Of a stretch of DNA of 33,854 bases, positions 1-12,708 are shown piece after piece; within the stretch, counting starts at the first letter, position 1; the number at the start of each line of letters is the position of its first letter. The position numbers and the translations under genes are program-made. Origin of the DNA: Desulfobulbus propionicus (GTDB taxonomy: Bacteria; Desulfobacterota; Dissulfuribacteria; Dissulfuribacterales; DYLC01); assembly GCA_020722285.1 (NCBI GenBank), contig DYLC01000006.1:1-33854 (forward strand), written 5' to 3'. The notes under the pieces are model-generated. The model worked only from the letters and a program-made list of their open reading frames with translations. It was not told the origin of the DNA and ran no database searches.

Positions 1-2
1 GG

Positions 3-65
3 TTTGCTATACGTGAAGGTGGTCGCACGGTTGGCGCTGGCGTTGTTAGCAAGATAATAGAATAG
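3..65 (+). CDS. tuf: Elongation factor Tu, C-terminal end (partial, truncated by window start)
   Basis: Frame 3 reads FAIREGGRTVGAGVVSKIIE*, the conserved EF-Tu C-terminus, upstream of rpmG-tRNA-secE-nusG as usual. Confidence 0.93.
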   Translation, partial: FAIREGGRTVGAGVVSKIIE

Positions 66-74
66 AGGTGTGTG

Positions 75-224
75 ATGAGGGATAAAATAACCCTTGCCTG
101 TACAGAGTGTAAGAGGCGCAACTATATTACTAAGAAAAACAAGCGTACTACTCCAGAAAAGTTGCAGTTTAAAAAATACTGTCCATTTGATAGAAAACAC
201 ACTGTACATAAGGAAACTAAATAA
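75..224 (+). CDS. rpmG: 50S ribosomal protein L33
   Basis: 49 aa [49 protein letters not shown]; zinc-type CxxC L33 pattern; ORF absent from the supplied track because it is short. Confidence 0.95.
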   Translation: MRDKITLACTECKRRNYITKKNKRTTPEKLQFKKYCPFDRKHTVHKETK

Positions 225-239
225 TAGAGTTGTTATTGC

Positions 240-315
240 AGACCAGTAGCTCTAACGGTAGAGCACCGGACTCCAAATCCGGGTGTTGGGGGTTCGAATC
301 CCTCCTGGTCTGCCA
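240..315 (+). tRNA. tRNA-Trp (anticodon CCA)
   Basis: Cloverleaf readable: acceptor AGACCAG/CTGGTCT, D arm GCTC..GAGC, anticodon stem CCGGA CTCCAAA TCCGG, T arm GGGGG TTCGAAT CCCTC, encoded CCA end. Confidence 0.95.
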
Positions 316-374
316 TTTGCTTTTTATGGCTATGTAAGTTAACTGCCTGCAAGCAGTCAAGATGGTTAAGGATG

Positions 375-683
375 ATGGCTCAAAAAAATAAAGACACAGG
401 TATCCTGAAGAAAAAAAACATTGAAGCAAGTAATGCTGTTTCTACCGTAGCAAGTAGAGATGAGGATAGGCAAGAGGATGTGCGGCCTTCAGAAAGTTGG
501 ATTTTGCAGACAAAGACCTTCTTGCTAGAGGTTAAGGCAGAGTTTGAGAGAATTACATGGCCGTCCCGAAAAGAAACAGTGGCCCTTGCGACATCTGTAC
601 TTTTTTTGACACTTTTTTTTACTGTTTTTCTTGGCGTTGTTGATTTGCTTTTTTCCAAATTGATCAGAATGATTATTTATTGA
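375..683 (+). CDS. secE: Preprotein translocase subunit SecE
   Basis: C-terminal part FLLEVKAEFERITWPSRKETVALATSVLFLTLFFTVFLGVVDLLFSKLI is a typical SecE TM; located directly before nusG. Confidence 0.94.
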   Translation: MAQKNKDTGILKKKNIEASNAVSTVASRDEDRQEDVRPSESWILQTKTFLLEVKAEFERITWPSRKETVALATSVLFLTLFFTVFLGVVDLLFSKLIRMIIY

Positions 684-719
684 TATAAAAGGAACTGATT
701 GAGGGGTGTGGCTATATAA

Positions 720-1268
720 ATGGACAAAGAACATAAGGCTTTAAAGTGGTATATTGTTCATACCTATTCAGGATTTGAGAAAAAAGTAAAGCAAACCCTT
801 GAAGAGCGGATTAAGCAGTATGAGCTTGGGCATCTTTTTGGTGAAATTGTGGTGCCTACAGAAAATGTAATGGAAATCGTGAGGGGAGAGCGCAAGACAT
901 CAACCCGCAAAGTTTATCCTGGATACATCCTTGTGCAAATGGTATTTAATGATGAAAGCTGGCATCTGGTACTTACCACTCCAAAGGTGTCAGGTTTTGT
1001 AGGTCATAAGGAACGGCCTGCTCCGCTTCCAGATAAAGACGCTGAAAAAATTATTCAAAAAATGGAAGAACGGTTACAAAAGCCTGTGCCTAAGTACACC
1101 TTTGAAAAAGGTGAGCAGGTTATTGTAATTGAAGGTCCCTTTGCTAATTTCCATGGTGTAGTTGATGAAGTAAAGCCTGAAAAGGGTAAGGTAAAGGTGC
1201 TTGTTTCCATATTTGGACGGCAGACATCAGTAGAGCTTGAATTTGCACATGTTCAGAAGGTGGCGTAG
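720..1268 (+). CDS. nusG: Transcription termination/antitermination protein NusG
   Basis: KWYIVHTYSGFEKKVKQTLEERI N-terminus and KOW domain FEKGEQVIVIEGPFANFHGVVDEV. Confidence 0.97.
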   Translation: MDKEHKALKWYIVHTYSGFEKKVKQTLEERIKQYELGHLFGEIVVPTENVMEIVRGERKTSTRKVYPGYILVQMVFNDESWHLVLTTPKVSGFVGHKERPAPLPDKDAEKIIQKMEERLQKPVPKYTFEKGEQVIVIEGPFANFHGVVDEVKPEKGKVKVLVSIFGRQTSVELEFAHVQKVA

Positions 1269-1359
1269 AGAGGCGCTTTTGAAAATATATTTTAGGGATT
1301 TTCTCAATGTGTCCCTCTAAAAGTTTTAAAATTGTTATAGTTTTTAAGGAGAAATTTGT

Positions 1360-1782
1360 ATGGCCAAAAAAATTGCAGCCTATGTAAAGCTTCAGCTCCC
1401 TGCAGGCAAGGCTAACCCATCCCCACCAGTAGGTCCTGCTTTGGGGCAGCATGGCGTTAATATCATGGAGTTTGTCAAGGCATTTAACGCCAAAACAGCA
1501 GATCAGGATGGTATGATTATTCCTGTTTTGATAACAATTTACTCTGATCGTTCCTTTACTTTTATTTTAAAGACCCCTCCCGCATCCATTTTGTTGAAGA
1601 AGGCCGCAAAAATTGAAAAAGGTTCCAGCGTGGCTAACAGAGACAAGGTTGGAAAGGTTACAAAGGCTCAGGTAGAGGAAATAGCAAGGCTGAAGATGCC
1701 TGACTTGAGCGCAGGGAGCCTTGAGGCAGCCATGCGTACAATAGAAGGGACTGCTCTCAATATGGGTATTGAAGTTGTGTAG
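1360..1782 (+). CDS. rplK: 50S ribosomal protein L11
   Basis: [37 protein letters not shown] is diagnostic for L11. Confidence 0.98.
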   Translation: MAKKIAAYVKLQLPAGKANPSPPVGPALGQHGVNIMEFVKAFNAKTADQDGMIIPVLITIYSDRSFTFILKTPPASILLKKAAKIEKGSSVANRDKVGKVTKAQVEEIARLKMPDLSAGSLEAAMRTIEGTALNMGIEVV

Positions 1783-1800
1783 GAATAGAGGAGAAATAAA

Positions 1801-2490
1801 ATGGCTGGAAAAAAATATCGTGCTGTAAAGGCTAATGTAGATAATCTGAAGAAATATCAGCTGGATGATGCAATTTCGTTGGTTCTGGAGACTAAAACAG
1901 CAAAGTTTAATGAAAGTGTGGATGTTGCTATTGTGCTTGGGGTTGATCCAAAAAAAGCAGACCAGAACATCAGAGGGTCAATAGCTCTGCCACATGGAAC
2001 AGGAAAGGTTCCTCGTGTGCTTGTTATAGCTAAAGGTGAAAAGGTCAAGGAAGCAGAAGATGCAGGTGCTGACCATGTAGGCGCTGAAGATATGGTTGCA
2101 AAGATACAGGGAGGATGGCTTGAGTTTGATCGTGTAGTTGCCACGCCAGATGTGATGGGAGTGATCGGCAGGGTTGCAAAGATATTAGGACCTCGTGGAC
2201 TGATGCCAAATGCTAAGACAGGCACAGTAACTATGGATATCGGTAAGGCTGTAAGGGAGATAAAGGCAGGAAAGGTAGATTTTCGAGTTGATAAGGCCGG
2301 TGTTGTTCACCTACCTTTAGGCCGGGTTTCGTTTGGAGCAGGCAAAATCAAGGAAAATTTTGCCATTGTTGTTGAGACGCTGCAAAGGATGAAGCCTTCT
2401 ACTTCCAAAGGGACTTATATGAAAGGAATAGCACTTTCATGTACGATGGGACCTGGCATAAAGGTTGATACAACAGGGGTGTTGAAATAA
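1801..2490 (+). CDS. rplA: 50S ribosomal protein L1
   Basis: [22 protein letters not shown] motif of L1; gene order. Confidence 0.98.
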   Translation: MAGKKYRAVKANVDNLKKYQLDDAISLVLETKTAKFNESVDVAIVLGVDPKKADQNIRGSIALPHGTGKVPRVLVIAKGEKVKEAEDAGADHVGAEDMVAKIQGGWLEFDRVVATPDVMGVIGRVAKILGPRGLMPNAKTGTVTMDIGKAVREIKAGKVDFRVDKAGVVHLPLGRVSFGAGKIKENFAIVVETLQRMKPSTSKGTYMKGIALSCTMGPGIKVDTTGVLK

Positions 2491-2524
2491 GTTTTTGTAG
2501 TTTAATAAAAATAAATATCAGGTC

Positions 2525-2640
2525 AAAGACAGTAGGTGCACCGATTCGTGTTTAATCTGAAGCTCAAACTTCTACCTACCGAGACAGGTGAGACCTCTGC
2601 TTTTGGCAGAAAAAACTGCCGCAGGCGGAAAGGGGTGAGA
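2525..2640 (+). ncRNA. L10 leader (autoregulatory rplJL mRNA leader), approximate bounds
   Basis: Leader between rplA and rplJ with AGTAGGTGC...CTACCTACCGAGACAGGTGAGACCTCTGC...CTGCCGCAGGCGGAAAGG, the typical L10-leader sequence pattern. Confidence 0.75.
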
Positions 2641-2642
2641 TT

Positions 2643-3167
2643 TTGGCGTTAAATAAAAACAAAAAAGAAGAATTGTATGGAGAGCTACATAAAAAGCTTA
2701 AAAAAGCCACTGCAATTGTGCTGACAGAAACATCAGCTTTGAAGGTGTCTGACTCAGATGATTTGAGACAGCGACTTAGAAAGATAGAATGTGAGTATAA
2801 GGTCTGCAAGAATACAATAGTTAGATTGGCTGCAAAAGACACTGATGCAGAGGTGCTTATTGACCATTTCAAAGGTCAAAAGGCTATGGCTATAACTTAT
2901 ACTGACCCTGTAGCGCTTGTCAAGCTGATGCTTGAATTTGTCAAGACACATGAATCTGTTAAGATAACAGGAGGAATGCTCGGAGGAAAGTATATAGATG
3001 CTTCTGCTGTAGAAGCTCTGTCAAAGCTTCAAAGCCGCGAGGTTCTTTTGTCCAAATTGCTGTCTATCTTTGTGGCAGTCCCAACCAACTTTGTTGGTGT
3101 GCTTGCAGCTATTCCAAGAAAGTTTCTGTATCTTTTAAAGGCTATTGAAGAAAAGAAAAGCAATTAG
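2643..3167 (+). CDS. rplJ: 50S ribosomal protein L10 (TTG start)
   Basis: L10-like sequence and position between L10 leader and rplL; start codon at 2643 is TTG. Confidence 0.96.
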   Translation: MALNKNKKEELYGELHKKLKKATAIVLTETSALKVSDSDDLRQRLRKIECEYKVCKNTIVRLAAKDTDAEVLIDHFKGQKAMAITYTDPVALVKLMLEFVKTHESVKITGGMLGGKYIDASAVEALSKLQSREVLLSKLLSIFVAVPTNFVGVLAAIPRKFLYLLKAIEEKKSN

Positions 3168-3210
3168 TTTTATAGAAAACACTTATAATCTGTGATGTTA
3201 GGAGAATAAA

Positions 3211-3591
3211 ATGGCTATTACCAAAGAAGATCTTATTGAGTTTATTTCAAATATGAGCGTTCTTGAGCTTGCTGAGTTAGTCAAGGAGCTTGAGGAAAAG
3301 TTTGGAGTAACTGCTGCCGCTCCAGTTGCTATGGCAGCGGCTGTTCCTGCTGCTGAAGCTGCCGCGCCTGTTGAAGAGCAGACAGAGTTTAATGTAATAC
3401 TTGCAGAAATTGGCGCAAACAAAATTAATGTAATTAAAGAGGTTAGAGCTGTTACAGGTCTTGGCTTAAAAGAAGCCAAGGATCTGGTAGAGAGTGCCCC
3501 TAAGGCTATAAAGGAAGCGGTGTCAAAGGAAGAAGCACAGAAGATAAAGGAAGCCGTGGAAAAGGCCGGAGCAAAGGTCGAGATCAAGTAG
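3211..3591 (+). CDS. rplL: 50S ribosomal protein L7/L12
   Basis: Ala-rich hinge and C-terminal [33 protein letters not shown]. Confidence 0.98.
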   Translation: MAITKEDLIEFISNMSVLELAELVKELEEKFGVTAAAPVAMAAAVPAAEAAAPVEEQTEFNVILAEIGANKINVIKEVRAVTGLGLKEAKDLVESAPKAIKEAVSKEEAQKIKEAVEKAGAKVEIK

Positions 3592-3603
3592 ATTATCTTT
3601 TTG

Positions 3604-3652
3604 GCGGAGTTGCACAGCTACATACTATGTATCTGCAACTCCGCTTTCTTTG
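3604..3652 (+). terminator. rplL-rpoB intergenic hairpin (attenuator/terminator-like)
   Basis: Perfect 11-bp stem GCGGAGTTGCA (3604-3614) / TGCAACTCCGC (3634-3644) followed by TTTCTTTG. Confidence 0.65.
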
Positions 3653-3795
3653 TTTACGAGTTGTTGCAGATTATTATTCGCAAGTTCTCTATCAATACGT
3701 TAAGGGCGCTGAATGTGTTCTTACTTCTAATAATATAATACCTTTTTTAGTTAAACTGCAGGTGTTATATCTTCACAAAATAAAATCGAGGCGTT

Positions 3796-6700
3796 ATGCA
3801 CATGGATTATACAGATAGCGTGGCTTTGAGAAAAAATTTTGGTCGTGTTGCAAAAGTTTTAGACTACCCTCACCTTATTGACCTTTTGAGAAAATCTTAT
3901 TCCAGGTTCTTGTTTGGAGTCTCTGGTAGTGAGTCGAAGGAAGGCTCAGGGCCTTATGCTGCTTTTAAGAGTGTTTTTCCAATAAAGGATTTTTCTGGTG
4001 CATTTGCTCTTGAATTTGTAAAGCATGACATAGAAGCGCCTAAATATTCTGTAGAGGAATGTTTGTCCCGAGGTGCGACCTATGAAGCCCCTGTAAGGTT
4101 GTATGTAAGGCTCATATCTTATGATGTGGATAAAGAAAGCGGGGTGCAAAGCATCAGGGATGTTAAGGAACAGGATATTTATTTTGGCACTATTCCTTTG
4201 ATGACAGATACAGGGACTTTTATCATCAATGGGACAGAAAGGGCGGTTGTTAGCCAGCTACAGAGGTCTCCAGGCGTTTTTTTTGATCATGATAGCGGAA
4301 AGGGGCATGCGAGCGGCAGGCTTATTTACTCAGCAAGAATTATCCCTGTTCGCGGCTCATGGATTGATTTTGATTTTGATGCCAAAGACAAATTAAATGT
4401 AAGGATTGACAGAAGGCGTAAATTTCCTGTAACGACTTTGCTCAGAGCAATCGGAGTTGAAGATATCTTGGCAGAGTTTTACAGTTTTGAGACTTATTAT
4501 CTTGAGAATTCTTTGTGTTACAAAAAAATTGACCCACACCTTCTACGAAATCAACGAGCTTCCCATGATATTGTGCATCCAGGAACAGGAGAGGTGTTTG
4601 TAAAAAAAGGCAATAAAATTTCCAAGATTGCTATTAAAAAGATAGAAGAATCAGGATTGGCACGTATCCCTGTCGAGGAAAATGAGTTAATAGGAAAGAT
4701 TGTGGCCTATGATATCAAGGAGATTAATTCCGAGCAGGTTATTATTCCTCATAATAGCCAATTGACTGAAGAAGGTTTAAACAAACTGAAAGAAACAGGT
4801 GCGTTTGAATTCAAGACCCTTTTTATTGACGCACATATTTCATGTCCAAGTATTAGCGAAACACTTAAAGACGACAAGACAAACTCAAGGGATGAGGCAA
4901 TCATGGATATTTATAGAAAGCTTCGTCCATCTAGTCCGTTGATCAAGGATGTGGCTGAAAAGTTTTTTAATTCCCTTTTCTTTGAGCCAGACACCTATGA
5001 CCTGTCTGAGGTCGGCAGATATAAGATAAATCAGAGATTAAAATTGGATATTCCTCTCGATCAAAAGGTTCTGACCCCGCAGGATATACTTGAAACAGTG
5101 AGAGAGATAGTCCGTATCAAGGATCAGAAAGGGGATGTGGACGATATTGATCATCTCGGCAACAGGCGTGTTCGGTCTGTAGGAGAGCTCATAGAAAATC
5201 AATACCGTATAGGACTGGTCAGAATGGAGCGGACGATCAAGGAGCGCATGACCATCCAGGAAATTGAGAGAATTATGCCAAATGACTTAGTTAATCCTAA
5301 GTCAGTTAATTCTGTCGTAAAGGAGTTTTTCAGTTCAAGTCAGCTTTCGCAATTTATGGACCAGACTAATCCTCTTTCAGAGGTAACTCATAAGAGGCGT
5401 CTTTCTGCCTTGGGACCTGGTGGTCTTTCAAGAGAGCGGGCAGGTTTTGAGGTCCGTGACGTTCATCCAACTCATTATGGGAGGATATGTCCAATAGAAA
5501 CCCCGGAAGGCCCGAATATCGGTTTGATTGTTTCGTTGAGTACATACGCGAAGGTTAATGACTACGGTTTTATTGAAACCCCATATCGTAAGGTCAAAAA
5601 TGGAGCAGTAAGTGGTGCTGTTGATTACATGACAGCATTTGAGGAAAAAGATGAATATATCGCCCCTGCATCTGCAAGGCTGGATGCCACTGGCAAGCTT
5701 ATGGATGAACTGGTTGGTGTTAGAATAAATGGCGATTTTCAGCTTGTTGCGCCTGAACAGATTACCCTGATGGATGTTGGAGCTAATCAGCTTGTGAGTG
5801 TGTCTGCTTCTATGATTCCTTTTCTGGAAAATGATGACGCAAACAGGGCGCTCATGGGATCCAACATGCAGCGTCAGGCAGTTCCTCTATTAAAACCGGA
5901 TTCACCTCTTGTGGGCACTGGCATGGAAAAAGTTGTGGCAAGGGACTCCGGAGTGACAATTATAGCAAAGGCTGATGGATGGATTGAAGATGTAGATGCC
6001 CAGCGAATAGTTGTTGTTTATGAAGATAAGAGTGATGAAGGCAAGGTTGAAGTTGATATCCACAGGTTAAAGAAGTTTCAAAAATCCAATCAGACTACCA
6101 CATTGAATCAAAAGCCCATAGTCAAGCCAGGTCAGAAGGTCAGAAAAGGGCAGGTGCTGGTGGATGGCGCTTCAACATATAAAGGAGAGCTAGCTCTTGG
6201 AAAAAATGTTGTGGTGGCATTTATGCCTTGGCGTGGCTACAATTTTGAGGACGCCATTATTATCAATGAAAATATTATCAAGCAGGATGAATTTACATCT
6301 ATTCATATAGAAGAGTTTTCAGTTGAAGCCAGAGATACGAAGCTTGGAAAGGAGGAGATCACCCGGGATATCCCTAATGTCAGTGAAGATGCCCTCCATG
6401 ATCTGGATGAAAGCGGGATTATAAGGCTTGGCGCTGAGGTGAAGCCTGGAGATATCCTTGTTGGAAAGGTTACTCCAAAGGGCGAGACCATGCTTTCTCC
6501 TGAGGAAAAGCTTTTGAGGGCTGTCTTTGGAGAAAAGGCAGGCGATGTCAAGGATTCATCATTCAGGGTGCCTCCTGGCATATCAGGATTTGTGGTGGAC
6601 ACAAAGGTGTTTAGCCGCAAAGGCGCTGAAAAAGATAGCCGTTCACTGGCGATCGAAGATGAAGAGATAGCCAAAATACAAAAGGATCAGTCTGATGAGC

Positions 6701-7884
6701 TTGGTGTAATCCAGAGGATTGCCAGGGAAAAGCTGGCAAGGCTGCTTGTCGGTAAGGTGCCCGCAATGTCTATCCGGGACAGCAGAGGTAATGTGATAGT
6801 AGAGGCGGGCGGCCCTATCACCCATAAGCTTATCATGACGATTCCTATCTACAGATTGCATGACCTGATTATTGAGGGGCAACACAAGCTTGATAATGCT
6901 GTTTACGATGTGCTTCGCTGGTATGAGCAGGAAGACGAGAGGTTAAGGCAGCATTTTGAGACAAGGCTTGATATGTTAAAAAAAGGTGATGATCTCCCAC
7001 CAGGGGTTATAAAAATGGTCAAGGTCTATGTGGCCATGAAGAGAAAGCTTTCTGTTGGAGACAAGATGGCGGGGAGGCATGGAAACAAAGGCGTGGTCTC
7101 AAAGATTGTGCCAGTTGAAGACATGCCTTACATGGAGGATGGAACCCCTGTTGACATTATCTTGAACCCTCTTGGTGTGCCTTCACGAATGAATGCAGGT
7201 CAGATATTGGAGGTGCATCTTGGGCTTGCAGCCAAAACTCTTGGCAGGCAACTATCGGATCTTGCGAGGGCGAATCTCCTGTCAGAGGTTCGTTCCAAGC
7301 TTTTAGGGCTTTTTGAGGGAGATGAGACAGAGACGATGCTTCGCGATATGAGCGATGAATCACTGAGGCGTCTGGCAATAAGTCTTGAAAGAGGTCTTCC
7401 AGTGGCTACCCCTGTCTTTGATGGAATTGAAGAGACGAGTATAAAAAAACTACTGAAAGAAACTGGTCAGCCTGTAAGTGGCCAATTGAGGCTATATGAT
7501 GGTCAGACAGGCGAGCCTTTTGCTGAAAAGGTAACTGTGGGTGTGATGCACATGCTAAAGCTGCATCACCTTGTGGATGACAAGATTCATGCACGTTCCA
7601 CAGGGCCTTACTCACTTGTCACCCAGCAGCCTCTTGGAGGTAAGGCTCAATTCGGCGGTCAGAGGCTTGGAGAAATGGAGGTGTGGGCAATGGAGGCATA
7701 CGGTGCAGCTTATTCACTTCAGGAGTTTTTGACTGTCAAGTCAGATGATGTCGCTGGCAGGTCTCGCATGTATGAGAAAATTGTAAAAGGCAATAATTTT
7801 CTTGAGGCAGGACTGCCGGAGTCCTTTAACGTGCTTGTCAAAGAGCTTCAGGGCCTTTGCATGGACATGGATCTGATAGAATAA
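3796..7884 (+). CDS. rpoB: DNA-directed RNA polymerase subunit beta
   Basis: 1362 aa; typical RpoB motifs ([55 protein letters not shown]). Confidence 0.99.
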   Translation: MHMDYTDSVALRKNFGRVAKVLDYPHLIDLLRKSYSRFLFGVSGSESKEGSGPYAAFKSVFPIKDFSGAFALEFVKHDIEAPKYSVEECLSRGATYEAPVRLYVRLISYDVDKESGVQSIRDVKEQDIYFGTIPLMTDTGTFIINGTERAVVSQLQRSPGVFFDHDSGKGHASGRLIYSARIIPVRGSWIDFDFDAKDKLNVRIDRRRKFPVTTLLRAIGVEDILAEFYSFETYYLENSLCYKKIDPHLLRNQRASHDIVHPGTGEVFVKKGNKISKIAIKKIEESGLARIPVEENELIGKIVAYDIKEINSEQVIIPHNSQLTEEGLNKLKETGAFEFKTLFIDAHISCPSISETLKDDKTNSRDEAIMDIYRKLRPSSPLIKDVAEKFFNSLFFEPDTYDLSEVGRYKINQRLKLDIPLDQKVLTPQDILETVREIVRIKDQKGDVDDIDHLGNRRVRSVGELIENQYRIGLVRMERTIKERMTIQEIERIMPNDLVNPKSVNSVVKEFFSSSQLSQFMDQTNPLSEVTHKRRLSALGPGGLSRERAGFEVRDVHPTHYGRICPIETPEGPNIGLIVSLSTYAKVNDYGFIETPYRKVKNGAVSGAVDYMTAFEEKDEYIAPASARLDATGKLMDELVGVRINGDFQLVAPEQITLMDVGANQLVSVSASMIPFLENDDANRALMGSNMQRQAVPLLKPDSPLVGTGMEKVVARDSGVTIIAKADGWIEDVDAQRIVVVYEDKSDEGKVEVDIHRLKKFQKSNQTTTLNQKPIVKPGQKVRKGQVLVDGASTYKGELALGKNVVVAFMPWRGYNFEDAIIINENIIKQDEFTSIHIEEFSVEARDTKLGKEEITRDIPNVSEDALHDLDESGIIRLGAEVKPGDILVGKVTPKGETMLSPEEKLLRAVFGEKAGDVKDSSFRVPPGISGFVVDTKVFSRKGAEKDSRSLAIEDEEIAKIQKDQSDELGVIQRIAREKLARLLVGKVPAMSIRDSRGNVIVEAGGPITHKLIMTIPIYRLHDLIIEGQHKLDNAVYDVLRWYEQEDERLRQHFETRLDMLKKGDDLPPGVIKMVKVYVAMKRKLSVGDKMAGRHGNKGVVSKIVPVEDMPYMEDGTPVDIILNPLGVPSRMNAGQILEVHLGLAAKTLGRQLSDLARANLLSEVRSKLLGLFEGDETETMLRDMSDESLRRLAISLERGLPVATPVFDGIEETSIKKLLKETGQPVSGQLRLYDGQTGEPFAEKVTVGVMHMLKLHHLVDDKIHARSTGPYSLVTQQPLGGKAQFGGQRLGEMEVWAMEAYGAAYSLQEFLTVKSDDVAGRSRMYEKIVKGNNFLEAGLPESFNVLVKELQGLCMDMDLIE

Positions 7885-7891
7885 GGAGATA

Positions 7892-10800
7892 TTGATGGAC
7901 GAGCTTTTTTCATTTTTTGCAAAACCTAAAGATCCGCTCAATTTCAAGTTGGTCAGAATCGGTATATCTTCTCCTAAAAACATTTTAGAGCGTTCTCACG
8001 GTGAGGTAAAACAGCCTGAAACAATAAATTATCGTACATTTAAACCAGAGAGGGAAGGCCTTTTCTGTGCAAGAATTTTTGGGCCTGTACGGGACTATGA
8101 GTGTCTTTGTGGTAAGTACAAACGAATGAAGCACAGGGGCGTGATCTGCGAAAAATGTGGTGTGGAGGTCATGCAGGCAAAGGTTCGCAGAGAAAGAGTG
8201 GGTCATATCAGTCTTGCATCCCCTGTAGCTCATATCTGGTTTCTGAAGAGTCTGCCCAGCAAGATAGGTGTGCTGCTGGACATGTCTATGCGTGAGCTTG
8301 AAAAGGTTCTGTATTTTGAATCATGCATAGTCTTGAGCTCGGATGTCCCGGAAATACAGCCAGGCCATGTTTTTAAGGATGATAGCCTTTATCAGAATGC
8401 TCTGGACAATTATGAGGGCAAGTTCACTGTCGGCATGGGGGCTGAAGCCATTCAAGAGTGCCTCAGAAAGCTGGATATTGAAGGGCTTTCTTCTTCTGTC
8501 AGGGAGGAGATGTCTAAGACACGTTCAGAGTACAAGCGCAAGAAGCTCGGTAAGCGACTGAGGGTGGTGGAGGCATTCAGGGACTCAGGAAATAAGCCTG
8601 AGTGGATGATACTTGATGTCATTCCTGTTATTCCGCCGGATTTGAGACCTCTTGTGCCGCTTGATGGCGGACGTTTTGCGACATCTGACCTCAATGATCT
8701 CTACCGCAGGGTTATAAATCGGAACAATCGATTGCGAAGGTTGCAGGAGCTTGATGCCCCTGAAATTATAGTAAGAAATGAAAAAAGAATGCTTCAGGAG
8801 GCGGTTGATGTCCTGTTTGACAATGGGCGCAGAGGCAGGGTTGTCACAGGCACGAACAAGCGGCCGCTCAAGTCTCTTTCAGACATGCTCAAGGGAAAAC
8901 AAGGACGTTTCAGGCAGAATCTGCTTGGAAAGCGGGTTGACTATTCAGGCCGTACAGTTATCGTCGTTGGCCCTGAGCTTAGGCTTTACCAGTGCGGACT
9001 TCCAAAACGCATGGCAATTGAGCTTTTCAAGCCCTTTATCTACAACAAACTTGAAGAAAAGGGGTTTGTCACTACCATAAAAAGCGCGAGAAAGATGGTG
9101 GAAAAAGAGTCGCCGGAGGTTTGGGATGCCCTTGACGAAGTGGTTAAGGAGTATCCTATTATGCTCAACAGGGCTCCCACACTTCACAGACTTGGCATTC
9201 AGGCCTTTGAGCCTGTGCTGATTGAAGGAAAGGCCATTCAGCTTCATCCGATGGTGTGCAGCGCATACAATGCAGATTTTGATGGTGATCAGATGGCAGT
9301 GCATGTACCACTTTCAGTGGAGGCCCAGACTGAGGCAAGAGTCCTCATGATGTCCACTAATAACGTGCTTTCTCCTGCCCATGGTGATCCGGTAATCTCT
9401 GCCACACAGGATATAGTGCTTGGCATCTACTACATGACCAGGGAAAGGCCTGGTGTGCATGGGATCGGAAAGGTGTTTTTATCCAGAGATGAAGTGCTCA
9501 TGGCCTGGCATCATGGCGATGTGCATCTTCAGGCCCGTATATTTATCAGATTAAATGGTGAACGCATTGAAACAACTGTGGGCAGGGTTATACTTTCTGA
9601 TATTTTGCCGTCTGAAGTGCCTTTTTCTGCCATCAACAAGGTGATGCGGAAAAAAGACATAGCTTCGCTGATAGATAAAAGTTATCGGCTGGCAGGAACC
9701 AAAAAAACAATACTTCTTGCCGATAAATTAAAAAATATGGGGTATCGTTTTGCCTCCATAGCTGCCATTTCCATCTGTATTGACAATATGATGACCCCTA
9801 AAAAGAAGAAAGATATCCTTGGCAAGGCACAGAATGATGTGGCTGATGTTAGGAATCAGTACATTGAGGGGCTTATCACTGATGGCGAGCGCTATAATAA
9901 GGTAATTGATATCTGGAGAAGGGCGACTGACGACCTTGCCAAGGAGATGATGGAAAATATCAAGGTGGAGTATTTTCCTGACGCCTCCGGCAAGATGGTA
10001 GAAGGTCAGAGTTTTAATCCAATTTTTGTCATGGCAGACTCAGGGGCTAGAGGTAGCCAGGATCAGATCAAGCAGCTTGCCGGTATGAGGGGGCTTATGG
10101 CCAAGCCTTCAGGTGAGATTATTGAAACCCCCATTCAGTCCAACTTCAGAGAGGGCTTAAGTGTTCTGGAGTATTTTGTTTCCACGCATGGGGCAAGAAA
10201 GGGTCTTGCAGATACTGCCCTTAAAACCGCCAACTCCGGCTATCTTACCCGCCGTCTTGTGGATGTGGCGCAGGACACCACGATTAACGAGGAAGATTGC
10301 GGAACCATTGATGGCATAGAGATGGAGCATCTCGTTGAGGGAGGCAAGATCATACAGCGTCTTGGCGACAGGATACTTGGCAGGGTGGCGCTTATGGACA
10401 TAGTTGATCCTGTCACAGGCGATGTGCTGGTAGAGGCCAATCAGGAGATTACCGAGAATCATGTAGCGCTTATCGAAGAGGCTGGAATATCTAAGGTGGA
10501 AATCAGGTCTGTGTTGACCTGTCGTTCGCCTTTTGGTGTCTGTTCAAAGTGTTACGGACGAGACCTCTCAAGAGGGAGGATGGTGGCTTTGGGTGAGGCT
10601 GTTGGCATCATGGCTGCTGAATCCATTGGTGAACCAGGCACGCAGCTTACCATGCGCACATTCCATATCGGAGGCACTGCAAGTGGTGCTACTGAACAGG
10701 CAGATATTACCGCAAGGGGAAGTGGTATGCTTCGCTACGAGCGTGTAAATTATGTCGTCAATCCAAATGGTCGCAGGGTTGTATTGAATCGAAACGGAGA

Positions 10801-11980
10801 GGTGGTGGTTGTAACCCCGGATGGCAGGGAAAGAGAGCGCTATCCGGTGGTATATGGCGCTGAGTTGTTGCTGGAAGATGGGGCACAGGTGGAACCTGGC
10901 ACCAGGCTGGCTGAGTGGGATCCATTCAACATCCCGATCCTTACAGAGGTAGGCGGTCTTGTCAAGTATGGGGATCTTATTGAGGGCATGACCATTCAGG
11001 AAAAGGTGGATCAAGTCACGGGCAGGATTACCAGAAAGATAATTCCCCATAAAGGCGCGGATATCACCCCCCGCATCTCCATCAAGGATGAGCGAGGCAA
11101 GACTACGAAGCTGCCATCATCCAAAAACGATGCGCGTTATATTCTGCCTGTGGGCGCAATTGTTGTAGTCAATGAAGGTGATGAGGTGAGGCCTGGAGAA
11201 GTTCTGGCTAAAATGCCTCGTGAGACTGTAAAGACAAAGGACATCACAGGTGGTCTTCCGAGGGTTGCAGAGCTTTTTGAGGTAAGAAAACCCAAGGAAT
11301 ATGCAATTATCTCGGAAATTGATGGCCTTGTTTCGTTTGGAAAGGATCTGAAGGGCAAGAGAAGGGTTATTGTTACCCCTGAGTTTGGAGATCCCAAGGA
11401 ATATCTGATCCCAAAAGGCAAACACATCAACGTCCATGAAGGCGATTATATCAGATCAGGCGAGGCATTGATGGATGGCGTGGTAAATCCCCATGACCTT
11501 TTGAGAATTAAGGGTATCAAGTCCCTTGCCGCCTATCTTGTTAACGAGATACAGCAGGTTTACAGGCTTCAGGGTGTCAAAATAAACGACAAGCATATCG
11601 AGGTAATAGTCAGGCAGATGGTAAAACGTGTCAGGATTACCACTGATGGAGACAGCACATTCATGCTTGGTGAGCAGGTTGAGCAGAGGAAGTTTGAGGA
11701 GGAAAACGACAGACTTTTTGCTGAGGGCAAGACGCCTGCAACTGCGGAGCCCATGCTTCTTGGCATAACGCGCGCATCTCTTGTGACAGACAGTTTCATA
11801 TCGGCAGCCTCTTTTCAGGAGACCACCAAGGTGCTGACAGATGCATCAATCGCGGGCAAGGTTGATGATCTTCGCGGGCTTAAGGAAAATGTTATTATGG
11901 GCCGGCTTATTCCAGCAGGAACTGGCAGGGTTTTCTATGAGATGAAGGAAAAGGCAAGGGCCAGGGAGCAAAGGGCGTGA
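7892..11980 (+). CDS. rpoC: DNA-directed RNA polymerase subunit beta'
   Basis: 1362 aa; [15 protein letters not shown] catalytic motif, zinc site [23 protein letters not shown]. Confidence 0.99.
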   Translation: MMDELFSFFAKPKDPLNFKLVRIGISSPKNILERSHGEVKQPETINYRTFKPEREGLFCARIFGPVRDYECLCGKYKRMKHRGVICEKCGVEVMQAKVRRERVGHISLASPVAHIWFLKSLPSKIGVLLDMSMRELEKVLYFESCIVLSSDVPEIQPGHVFKDDSLYQNALDNYEGKFTVGMGAEAIQECLRKLDIEGLSSSVREEMSKTRSEYKRKKLGKRLRVVEAFRDSGNKPEWMILDVIPVIPPDLRPLVPLDGGRFATSDLNDLYRRVINRNNRLRRLQELDAPEIIVRNEKRMLQEAVDVLFDNGRRGRVVTGTNKRPLKSLSDMLKGKQGRFRQNLLGKRVDYSGRTVIVVGPELRLYQCGLPKRMAIELFKPFIYNKLEEKGFVTTIKSARKMVEKESPEVWDALDEVVKEYPIMLNRAPTLHRLGIQAFEPVLIEGKAIQLHPMVCSAYNADFDGDQMAVHVPLSVEAQTEARVLMMSTNNVLSPAHGDPVISATQDIVLGIYYMTRERPGVHGIGKVFLSRDEVLMAWHHGDVHLQARIFIRLNGERIETTVGRVILSDILPSEVPFSAINKVMRKKDIASLIDKSYRLAGTKKTILLADKLKNMGYRFASIAAISICIDNMMTPKKKKDILGKAQNDVADVRNQYIEGLITDGERYNKVIDIWRRATDDLAKEMMENIKVEYFPDASGKMVEGQSFNPIFVMADSGARGSQDQIKQLAGMRGLMAKPSGEIIETPIQSNFREGLSVLEYFVSTHGARKGLADTALKTANSGYLTRRLVDVAQDTTINEEDCGTIDGIEMEHLVEGGKIIQRLGDRILGRVALMDIVDPVTGDVLVEANQEITENHVALIEEAGISKVEIRSVLTCRSPFGVCSKCYGRDLSRGRMVALGEAVGIMAAESIGEPGTQLTMRTFHIGGTASGATEQADITARGSGMLRYERVNYVVNPNGRRVVLNRNGEVVVVTPDGRERERYPVVYGAELLLEDGAQVEPGTRLAEWDPFNIPILTEVGGLVKYGDLIEGMTIQEKVDQVTGRITRKIIPHKGADITPRISIKDERGKTTKLPSSKNDARYILPVGAIVVVNEGDEVRPGEVLAKMPRETVKTKDITGGLPRVAELFEVRKPKEYAIISEIDGLVSFGKDLKGKRRVIVTPEFGDPKEYLIPKGKHINVHEGDYIRSGEALMDGVVNPHDLLRIKGIKSLAAYLVNEIQQVYRLQGVKINDKHIEVIVRQMVKRVRITTDGDSTFMLGEQVEQRKFEEENDRLFAEGKTPATAEPMLLGITRASLVTDSFISAASFQETTKVLTDASIAGKVDDLRGLKENVIMGRLIPAGTGRVFYEMKEKARAREQRA

Positions 11981-12708
11981 CAGGTAAAGCAAAAGGGGTG
12001 CCACGAGCAGGCTGCCCTGTTATTGATGACATCCCTGAAGAAGTGCAGTCAATCTATGTCCGGTTGAGAGATAAATATCAACTCGGGTTTGAGCCTCTGA
12101 CTGTGAGGGGCAGACGATTCCGGTTCCTAAATGTGACTGATCTTTCGCCATTTATAGAAGGGAAAAATCCTATGCTTTCACCGTCAGAGTTTCCTTTCTG
12201 GGTAAAAATATGGGAGTCTGCAATGGTTTTGGCCGACTTTCTTGCTCACATCAGCTCAGAGCCACCGAAAAGGGTACTCGAACTCGGGGCAGGCCTTGGG
12301 GTGAGTGGCCTTGTGGCTGCCTCGTATGGACATGAGGTTACCATTACAGATATGGAGGATGAAGTTCTGGATTTTTCACGCATCTCTGCTGCTGTGAATG
12401 GTTGTAAAAATGTAACATTTTCAAGGCTTGACTGGCTTTCCCCTTCGGATACACTTGGTCAGTTTGATTTGATAGTAGGTTCAGAGGTGTTGTTTAGTGA
12501 GAGGTTTTTTCAGCCTCTTTTAAAGGTTTTTGAGCTTTATCTGAAGCCTGATGGCGTAATCTATCTTGCGCATGATGTTCGAAGGCAAAGCCTTGTGAGG
12601 TTTTTTCCTTTGTGCGAGCCGCATTACAAGATTGGAGTGCAGAAGTTCACAATGAAGGCCAAAGGAGAGGCTCTGGAAATACTTTTGACCAGACTTATGA
12701 AAGGATGA
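11977..12708 (+). CDS. Class I SAM-dependent methyltransferase, METTL21/protein-lysine-methyltransferase-like
   Basis: [37 protein letters not shown]-binding motif; GTG start overlaps the rpoC stop (GTGA). Confidence 0.8.
   Translation: MTGKAKGVPRAGCPVIDDIPEEVQSIYVRLRDKYQLGFEPLTVRGRRFRFLNVTDLSPFIEGKNPMLSPSEFPFWVKIWESAMVLADFLAHISSEPPKRVLELGAGLGVSGLVAASYGHEVTITDMEDEVLDFSRISAAVNGCKNVTFSRLDWLSPSDTLGQFDLIVGSEVLFSERFFQPLLKVFELYLKPDGVIYLAHDVRRQSLVRFFPLCEPHYKIGVQKFTMKAKGEALEILLTRLMKG

Noticed and set aside
1269-1359. Imperfect hairpin TTTTAGGGA...TCCCTCTAAAA before rplK
   Set aside because: AT-rich and imperfect; not enough to call a regulatory leader.
3198-3587. Long minus-strand ORF opposite rplL and similar minus-strand ORFs across rplA, rpoB, rpoC, recB and prfC
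   Set aside because: Low-complexity antisense shadows of conserved plus-strand genes.
3627-3818. 63-aa ORF between rplL and rpoB
   Set aside because: Overlaps the hairpin and the rpoB start; no recognisable family.
3796-11980. rpoB and rpoC both exactly 1362 aa
   Set aside because: Sequences are clearly the normal, non-homologous beta and beta' subunits; coincidence.
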